A DNA stretch of 11,451 bases from Acidobacteriota bacterium (GTDB lineage Bacteria > Acidobacteriota > Vicinamibacteria > Vicinamibacterales > UBA8438), in contig SXOW01000333.1 in assembly GCA_005778315.1 (NCBI GenBank), forward strand, positions 1 to 11,451, given 5' to 3'. Positions within the stretch are counted from its first letter, which is position 1. Each line of letters starts with the position of its first letter. Under the pieces are notes generated by a model that saw nothing but the letters and a program-made list of their open reading frames with translations, made no database searches and was not told the origin of the DNA. Both the position numbers and the translations under genes were made by a program. Shown piece by piece: positions 6,316 to 11,451 of the stretch.

Positions 6316-8610
6316 CTAGTACCTGAGGAGATACTGGACCTTCAAGAATATCGCCCGGTTGGTACGCAGCAGGTCTGTCGCCAGTCTGATCTGGTCATCG
6401 TAGGACTCGAACCGATCACGCTGTTGGTAGTGGTCGTCGTAGCCCAGGAAAAACACTGTGCCGGCATCGATTCGATACGTCGCCAGCAGGTTCAGTCCCA
6501 GCGTCTTCGCGAAGGTGTTGTACTCGGTGATGTTGCGCAGCAGCAGCCGGTCCGTGAACTGGTAGGTGGTGAGGGCTCGGACCAGCTTGATGTCGAACAC
6601 ATCGAGGTGGCCACCGCGGGTGTCCAGCAGACGGCTGGTGGTCAGATCCATATCGGTCTGGAGCCGCGCGACTGGGCGAAGGGTGACGTTCAGCCCGACG
6701 CGCGTGCCGCGGCCGAGGAACGGTTGGTCGCTGAAGAGGATCTGGTCGCCCCAGTCGACGTGGCCGGTGACCCCGAGGCGTCGGCTCGCGTTGACACCGG
6801 CTCTGATGCCGTAGGTCCATTTCCAGAAGTCCACCTCAGCGAACCGTTCCAGCGCCCGCTCGGCGACGACGGCTGCCGTGAGGTTGCGGGCGAAGGTGAA
6901 ATTGAGACCGGTGTCGAATCGCTCGTCCTGCACGACCCAGCCATGATTCCAGATCCGCTGGTAGGTGAACCGTGGTCCCCAGTTAATGAGCCACCCTTCG
7001 GGCCACCAGCGGTAGGCGACGGTGTCGGTGTGGGTGCGGGTGTCGACGCGGCGAATAAAGCCCAAGTCAGACCGCAAACCGGGGTCGTCGCTGCCATTGA
7101 ACATGGAATAACGGAGGTGGCGACCGTTCTGTTGCAGAAAGACGCCCCAAGTCGGCCCGCTGGTTTCGACTCCGTCCTGGTCCCGGTTCAGGGTCTGGAA
7201 CGTGATGAAGTTCAACTGCGCCGTGCGGCCCAGACGAAACTGTCCGTCGATGCCAGCGGCTCGACTGTAGCCGTCGAGGAATTGGCGGTCTGTTACCAAC
7301 GTGCCGAGGTAGGACTCGGGGTAGATGTCGTACCGGGCACGGCCCACGAACACCTGCGCGGTCTTGCCCGCGGCCGGATCGGTGGCCTCACGATTGTGTC
7401 CAGGCGCCGCATCGTTGGCCACGAGGAGGCCAACCGATGTCCGTCCTAGCTTGCCGGTGAGCTTGGCCCCATAGCGCGGATCTACGATGGTCCGCGTGTT
7501 CAGCCAGTTCATCGGGGCGAACACGTTGAAGATTTCCTGTCCTTCCAGGAAGAACGGGCGAAGCTCGGGGAAGAACAACGGGAACCGTTGATTGAGCGCG
7601 ACCTGCGGGACATCTGTTTCGATTTGCGAGAAGTCGGGATTGAACGTGAAGTCGGCCGTGAGATTCGAGCTCACCCCGTATTTGACGTTCAGTCCGGCCT
7701 CTGGTGTGAAGTCGGCCGAGGTGGCTCCGGTCGCGTCGTCCCGGGGCTCGAACCGGATCGCGGTGACGGTCGGGAGGATCTCCAGGTTCCGGCTGGTGGA
7801 GACGTCTGTCATCCCGTCGAGGATGCCCATCTGGGACAGGAACCCGGTGACGTCTCGAGACATCGGGGCCCAGACGTCGCGTTCGTCGTTCTTGCCACCA
7901 ATGGACCGGACGATCTGGAACCCCCAGCGGTGCGACGCTCCGGCCACCGGGCGCGGATAGCGCAGGCTCTTGAAGGGGATGGCCATCTCGGCCGTGTAGC
8001 CGTCCCCCGTGAGCTGTCCTGCGGTGGAAAAGAGGGCGTCCCAGGACCGATCCGTTCCGGGGATACCACCCTCCCGTTCGCGTCCGCCGCCGGTGGTGCG
8101 TCCCCGTCCCCGCGTGCCTCCGCCCGTGTTGGTGACGACGATGCCGTCGCCCTGCACCCCGTAGGCGTTGACGTCGAAGACGTATGCGCGCTGCTGGTCG
8201 AGAAAGGGGTCAAGATACACCGTGACCAGGTCGTCCTGGTCCGCCTGGTCGCGGTCGACCCGGTTGGCTCGGAGTATGCCGGGGTCGGTGTAGCGCACCT
8301 CAAACCCCAAATAGAGGGATTGGCCGTCGAAGGCGAGCCGCACGCGGGTCTGCTCCGTCGCGGGGGCCCCGTCAAGCGGCGCCTGCTGAACGAAGTGTTC
8401 GATCACGGCCGCCGACCGCCACACCGCGTCGTCCAGTCTGCCGTCTATCGCTGGCGGTTGGTCAGCGCGGGTCGGTCGGACGGTTGGTGGGCCCGTTGCC
8501 GGGTCCGCCCCCGGCGCGGCAGACCCCGGGGGCTGTCCAGCCAGCGCGGGTGCCGCAGCCAGGCTCACCACCAGGAGGAGGCGCGCGGTGGGCCTGGGAC
8601 ATGCACTCAT
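6316..8610 (-). CDS. DUF5916 outer-membrane protein with CBM9-like N-terminal domain
   Basis: 764 residues with a signal peptide (about 1-25, LLLVVSLAAAPALAG). A CBM9-like jelly-roll domain follows (about 43-215): IDGRLDDAVW (55-64), VRLAFDGQSLYLGFEV (90-105), VTVYLDPF (129-136) and YTAEMAIPFKSLR (205-217). A DUF5916 beta-barrel region runs from about 275 to the end, marked by NPDFSQIETD (324-333), FPLFFPELRPFFLEG (343-357) and many alternating aromatic strands. The protein ends in an aromatic residue (VQYLLRY), as expected of an outer-membrane barrel inserted by BAM. A Gly/Arg-rich loop at 162-186 interrupts the CBM9-like part. Length and order fit full-length family members. Function is unproven; a role in binding or taking up oligosaccharides or other polymers is often assumed. 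No strong ribosome site precedes the ATG. It appears to be transcribed alone. Confidence 0.9.
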   Translation of the reverse strand: MSACPRPTARLLLVVSLAAAPALAGQPPGSAAPGADPATGPPTVRPTRADQPPAIDGRLDDAVWRSAAVIEHFVQQAPLDGAPATEQTRVRLAFDGQSLYLGFEVRYTDPGILRANRVDRDQADQDDLVTVYLDPFLDQQRAYVFDVNAYGVQGDGIVVTNTGGGTRGRGRTTGGGREREGGIPGTDRSWDALFSTAGQLTGDGYTAEMAIPFKSLRYPRPVAGASHRWGFQIVRSIGGKNDERDVWAPMSRDVTGFLSQMGILDGMTDVSTSRNLEILPTVTAIRFEPRDDATGATSADFTPEAGLNVKYGVSSNLTADFTFNPDFSQIETDVPQVALNQRFPLFFPELRPFFLEGQEIFNVFAPMNWLNTRTIVDPRYGAKLTGKLGRTSVGLLVANDAAPGHNREATDPAAGKTAQVFVGRARYDIYPESYLGTLVTDRQFLDGYSRAAGIDGQFRLGRTAQLNFITFQTLNRDQDGVETSGPTWGVFLQQNGRHLRYSMFNGSDDPGLRSDLGFIRRVDTRTHTDTVAYRWWPEGWLINWGPRFTYQRIWNHGWVVQDERFDTGLNFTFARNLTAAVVAERALERFAEVDFWKWTYGIRAGVNASRRLGVTGHVDWGDQILFSDQPFLGRGTRVGLNVTLRPVARLQTDMDLTTSRLLDTRGGHLDVFDIKLVRALTTYQFTDRLLLRNITEYNTFAKTLGLNLLATYRIDAGTVFFLGYDDHYQQRDRFESYDDQIRLATDLLRTNRAIFLKVQYLLRY

Positions 8611-8647
8611 GCTGATGGCTGGCGGACAGGGTGCGAGTTGCGGGCGG

Positions 8648-8764
8648 ATCGTGCGTGAACAGGTCGCTCCCGCCGAGCCGATAGATCATGGATTGAACCG
8701 GGTGTCCATGGCTACCGCCCGCGTCGACGATCGCGTCGGCCGCTTCCCGGTCGGCGAAGGGTGA
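8648..8764 (-). pseudogene. Remnant resembling a DUF1585 C-terminal tail (copy 2)
   Basis: This minus-strand stretch reads ADREAADAIV, then GHP, MIY and SDLF in the spacing of the last 35 or so residues of DUF1585 domains, which close DUF1592/DUF1588-type cytochrome-associated proteins. The usual stop a few codons after SDLF is missing: the frame runs on with non-protein-like sequence into the DUF5916 gene. Nothing upstream in this frame resembles the rest of the family. It aligns without gaps to the neighbouring copy at 8766-8915 over 25 residues with 10 identities (IV, G, P, MI, SDLF). Best read as a decayed gene end; assignment is from memory of the family pattern. Confidence 0.4.
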
Positions 8765-8765
8765 C

Positions 8766-8915
8766 CTAGTTGCTCCTAAAGAGGTCGCTATGCACGACGG
8801 CGTGAATCATTTTGCGTAGTGGGTATCCCTGGTCAGCCGTTTGGGTCACGATTCGCTCGACCCGCGCCCACGTCACGGTGCCACGAAGTGAGTGTATGCT
8901 GACCATATCACGCCA
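8766..8915 (-). pseudogene. C-terminal fragment of a DUF1585/DUF1592-type protein (copy 1)
   Basis: A short open frame (ATG at 8906, 46 codons; open back to a stop at 8916-8918) ends in RVERIVTQTADQGYPLRKMI and then SDLFRSN before TAG. This is the pattern of the extreme C-terminus of DUF1585 domains (Iv-x6-gYxLrxLIhaIvxSdlFr), found at the end of multi-domain planctomycete/acidobacterial cytochrome-associated proteins of 700 residues or more. The rest of that protein is absent: upstream on this strand lies the antisense of the DUF3817 gene. It is therefore a truncated remnant rather than a functional gene, although a free-standing 46-residue product cannot be excluded. Confidence 0.5.
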
Positions 8916-8980
8916 CTACCGCAACGGCCCGGACGCCTGCGCACACCGCCCTGCGCGGGCGGCCGTGTACACTACTCGTC

Positions 8981-9397
8981 GTGGAGAACAGTGGCGTGCC
9001 AGCGGGTGGTCCTACGTGGATGTTCTGGGGGCGGTTCTTCGGCACTCCCGCGACCCATATCCGGTCCATCGCGGTGCTCGAAGGCGTCTCGTATCTGGTG
9101 CTGCTGTTCATCGCCATGCCGCTCAAATACCTCGGCGACATGCCCCTGGCGGTCCGGGTGGTCGGTTCCGCCCACGGGGCGCTCTTCGTCTGGCTCGGTC
9201 TGCTCGTCCTGGCTGGACTCATGCGCCGGCGACGGTTGATGGGCTGGGCCGCGAAGATCGTGGTGGCCTCTCTGATCCCGTTCGGCACGTTCGTGATCGA
9301 TCGCAGTCTCAGAGACGACATCGACGTCGAGGCCACAGGTGCCATCCGGTCGTGGCCATCTGCACGCGGGAGATCGACGCGGTGCTCGAGCGGGTGA
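8981..9397 (+). CDS. DUF3817 family integral membrane protein
   Basis: 138 residues from a GTG at 8981; an ATG at 9020 (residue 14, before FWGRFFGTP) is an alternative start and neither has a strong ribosome site. The family signature is clear: IAVLEGVSYLVLLFIAMPLK (30-49), VRVVGSAHGALFVWLGLLVL (58-77) and IPFGTFVIDRSLR (99-111). Three hydrophobic helices fall at about 29-47, 57-81 and 88-106. DUF3817 proteins are small inner-membrane proteins of unknown biochemical role. The family normally ends near residue 112; the last 25 or so residues here (from DIDVEATG) look unlike protein, as if the original stop or end was lost by a rearrangement. Confidence 0.85.
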   Translation: MENSGVPAGGPTWMFWGRFFGTPATHIRSIAVLEGVSYLVLLFIAMPLKYLGDMPLAVRVVGSAHGALFVWLGLLVLAGLMRRRRLMGWAAKIVVASLIPFGTFVIDRSLRDDIDVEATGAIRSWPSARGRSTRCSSG

Positions 9398-9463
9398 AGG
9401 CCGAAGGCCTCGCGATGGGGACGCGGCGGGCGCCGTGGTCGTTCGCCGGCGGACGCTCGGGTG

Positions 9464-10669
9464 TTACACCGGAGTCGGTGGTGTGGGAGTGTTGGCCGGT
9501 TGCGCGTTGCTTGCACGGTCCTCGGTGAGCACCTTCACGCGAGCCTCGCCATCGCGAAGCATCCGCAGAAACGCCGCTACCATGTCAGGGTCGAATTCCG
9601 TTCCTGCGCGCTCTTCCAGGTAGGCCGTTGTCTTGTGTGTCGGCCACGCGTCGCGGTATGGCCGGTTGGTACTGAGGGCGTCGTAGACGTCGCACACGTG
9701 GACAAGCCGGCTCGCCAGGGCGCACTTGCGGCTGTAGTGCATCGCCGGGTAGCCGCCTCCGTCGAGCATGACGTGGTGCTCGTAGGCCACGGTGGCGGCC
9801 AGGTTCAGTTCATCCTCGCTCTCCAGGATGATCCGCGCGCCGTCCACGGGATGCGCTTGCATGACCGCGCGCTCCTGCGCCGTCAGTCGGCCGGGTTTGG
9901 TCAGGATACGGTGCGGGATACGGGTCTTGCCGACGTCGTGCAGGAGCGCAGCCACGCCGATCTCGCGTACATCATCAGGCGAGTAACCCAGCGCCTCGGC
10001 CAAGCCCAGGGACAAGACCGACACGTTGAGCGAGTGCGTCGTCGTGTACTGGTCAAACTCCTTGAGCTTGAGCAGTGGCAACACGAATCGACTGTCGCCA
10101 TGCATCGCGACCGAGAGGGACCGGACCACCGCCACCGCCTCGGTCAGCCGCACGCGGTCGTTGTGCTGGACCTCTTCCTGCATCCACCGAAACGCATCGG
10201 CTTCATCACCAAGCGACAGATCGAGCGTGGTCACGTCGGACTCGGACACGGTCTCCCGGTCGTCGATTTCTTGGAGGCCGACGGCGCCGAATCGCGCTCC
10301 GATCGACCGCATCTGGCGTGCGTCACTGGTCGAGACGGACTGCAGCGTCAGACGCGCCAGTATTTCGTCCAACAGGCCCTCAAACTCGTCCCGGCTCACG
10401 TTGCGTTCGAATTCCAGACGCTGGATTCCGGCGGCGATGAGACGCCGGCCAAAGTCCCACGACTTCAGGTCGCTGAGGAGCTCCCGCCCGTAGATGACCT
10501 CGTCTTCGAGGAAGGTGAACGAGGGGCGTTCCGCCAGGCCGGTCAACCCGCCGAGTTCGGTATAGGCGGCGTCGAGTGCTCGTTCACGCATCGGATGCGC
10601 GTCGGGATAGAGAGTCATCACCGCGAGGACATGCGCGAACGCGTTGAGAAATACAGCCGGATCGCTCAT
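9464..10669 (-). CDS. HD-GYP domain protein, probable cyclic-di-GMP phosphodiesterase
   Basis: 401 residues from the ATG at 10669, supported by GAGGAG (10677-10682) 7 nt upstream; the open frame above it overlaps the HEAT gene and is not coding. Residues 1 to about 175 are helical and uncharacterised, with no receiver or PAS motif I can see. The HD-GYP domain covers about 200-375: THSLNV (His212), LLHDVGKTRIP (His244-Asp245), AHP (His273), YEHHVMLDGGGYP (His298-His299, 297-309) and VCDVYDALSTNRPYR (Asp327 region). The HD metal ligands are kept, but the usual Glu after the His-His pair is Val. HD-GYP proteins hydrolyse cyclic-di-GMP to pGpG or GMP in the cytosol. The C-terminus is a Pro/Thr-rich tail. 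The ATG overlaps the stop of the upstream HEAT gene (ATGA), so translation is probably coupled. Confidence 0.9.
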   Translation of the reverse strand: MSDPAVFLNAFAHVLAVMTLYPDAHPMRERALDAAYTELGGLTGLAERPSFTFLEDEVIYGRELLSDLKSWDFGRRLIAAGIQRLEFERNVSRDEFEGLLDEILARLTLQSVSTSDARQMRSIGARFGAVGLQEIDDRETVSESDVTTLDLSLGDEADAFRWMQEEVQHNDRVRLTEAVAVVRSLSVAMHGDSRFVLPLLKLKEFDQYTTTHSLNVSVLSLGLAEALGYSPDDVREIGVAALLHDVGKTRIPHRILTKPGRLTAQERAVMQAHPVDGARIILESEDELNLAATVAYEHHVMLDGGGYPAMHYSRKCALASRLVHVCDVYDALSTNRPYRDAWPTHKTTAYLEERAGTEFDPDMVAAFLRMLRDGEARVKVLTEDRASNAQPANTPTPPTPV

Positions 10670-11451
10670 GAACCTGCTCCTCGGGCGGCTTCGCGCAACT
10701 CCGGGTTTGAGGAACGCGAAGCGGCAGCCAGAATCGAGACGGCCAGTGGATCTGCGGCCCGGTGTTGGGCCAGCGCTTTGATCGATGCGAGCAGAACCGG
10801 GGTCTGCGGCGCCAATTTCCGGCGCCCCCAAAACGAGCGCCCTCCGTCGGCCAGCTTCAACAGCACGCCCAGGGCGGAGGGGTGGTGGACCTGCCCAAGG
10901 GCGGCCGCGGCCAGGCACCGCACGCCGTCGCCGGCTTTGGATTCGAGCGCGAGCTCGGCGACGCGTGGCACGGCGGCCGCCGGACACTGCTTCATCGCTT
11001 CCCTGAGGCCGAGCTCGGCGATACGGGGATCCTCGTCGGCGATGGCCGCGACCACGGCCGGGTCTCGCTCACCGGGCAGCTGCAACTGCAGGCGGATCGC
11101 TTCCGTTCGCACCCGCGCGTCGAGATGGGACAGCCACGGCGTCAACGAGAGGTTGTCGGGCAGCGCTCGGCGGCGATGGAGCAGCACCAGCATGTTGCGC
11201 TGCACATACCACGGTGTATTTTCCAGGCGCGCCACAACGGGCTCGGTGATGTCCACCTTCGCGTCGGTCAGGAGATCGAGGAGCCTGCGTCGCGTCGTTC
11301 GTACTTCGGATCTCGCCAGCGCGTCGAGAAGCACGGTGTAGCCCGCCAAGGTCAGGCTGGGGGCCAGACACTCCAGGATCGTGAGGTCGACCGGTTCTCG
11401 TGTCGCGATGGTGTGGAGGATCTCGGGTTGTGCGAGGCCAGACCGGATGGC
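10666..11451 (-). CDS. HEAT-repeat protein, C-terminal part (5' end beyond window)
   Basis: 261 residues are visible. The frame stays open to the window edge, so the true start lies outside; the first possible start inside is a TTG at 11349, which falls mid-repeat and is unlikely. The sequence is a run of paired amphipathic helices of HEAT type, for example DARVRTEAIRLQLQ, DPRIAELGLREAMKQ, GDGVRCLAAAALGQV and NPELREAARGAG, spaced 30-40 residues apart. A basic FWGRRK segment precedes the last repeats. HEAT solenoids act as protein-binding scaffolds. Its stop TGA shares bases with the ATG of the HD-GYP gene (10666-10669), making a two-gene unit in which the HEAT protein may bind or regulate the phosphodiesterase (inference). 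Confidence 0.85.
   Translation of the reverse strand, partial: AIRSGLAQPEILHTIATREPVDLTILECLAPSLTLAGYTVLLDALARSEVRTTRRRLLDLLTDAKVDITEPVVARLENTPWYVQRNMLVLLHRRRALPDNLSLTPWLSHLDARVRTEAIRLQLQLPGERDPAVVAAIADEDPRIAELGLREAMKQCPAAAVPRVAELALESKAGDGVRCLAAAALGQVHHPSALGVLLKLADGGRSFWGRRKLAPQTPVLLASIKALAQHRAADPLAVSILAAASRSSNPELREAARGAGS

Noticed and set aside
6280..7449. A 389-codon plus-strand open frame opposite the DUF5916 gene; a second of 356 codons at 7588-8658
   Set aside because: Both are antisense shadows of the DUF5916 coding strand, whose motifs are intact throughout.
9398..9410. AGGCC-GAA-GGCCT hairpin directly after the DUF3817 stop
   Set aside because: Five base pairs with a 3-nt loop and no T-run; expected by chance at this GC content.
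9461..11341. A 626-codon plus-strand open frame opposite the HD-GYP and HEAT genes
   Set aside because: Antisense to two genes with clear family motifs. Its translation shows no domain, and long shadow frames are expected at this GC content.

Overview
The window is GC-rich and holds eight complete protein genes, a 14-nt stub of a ninth at the left edge, a gene cut by the right edge, and remnants of at least one lost gene. The gene set (a DUF5916 outer-membrane barrel, a secreted PDLxGxW-type protein of unknown function, a secreted NIPSNAP protein, an HD-GYP/HEAT pair) resembles Acidobacteriota, perhaps the Vicinamibacteria. That placement is inference from family content, not from a marker gene. 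No rRNA, tRNA, CRISPR array, insertion sequence or integrase was found.

Left region (1-3609): a minus-strand lipoprotein (33-1562) has a beta-propeller-like body and a distinct C-terminal module. It is followed 18 nt downstream by a start codon reading Met-Val-Phe-Ser-Ser, the usual opening of AlgI-type MBOAT O-acyltransferases. Divergent from it is a complete glutamine-hydrolysing asparagine synthetase-type amidotransferase (1717-3609). Together they suggest the edge of a surface-glycan assembly or modification locus.

Middle region (3610-6198): a plus-strand pair encodes an anchored split-barrel-like protein (3833-4351) and a 44-residue single-pass membrane protein (4384-4518). It ends at a perfect 14-bp hairpin shared with the convergent NIPSNAP gene (4561-5025, GTG start). 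Upstream of NIPSNAP lies a second hairpin and then the PDLxGxW-type secreted protein (5224-6198).

Right-centre (6316-9397): a 764-residue DUF5916 protein with a CBM9-like N-terminal domain, then about 370 bp without an intact gene. That stretch contains two tandem minus-strand stretches that both read like the extreme C-terminus of DUF1585/DUF1592 planctomycete-type proteins, so it is probably a gene graveyard. A DUF3817 membrane protein (8981-9397) follows on the plus strand.

Right edge (9464-11451): an HD-GYP protein, a probable cyclic-di-GMP phosphodiesterase, is translationally coupled by an ATGA overlap to an upstream HEAT-repeat protein that runs off the window. I found no clearly new defence or mobile system. 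The most interesting signals are the tandem DUF1585-like tails, the lipoprotein/MBOAT junction and the small membrane protein.
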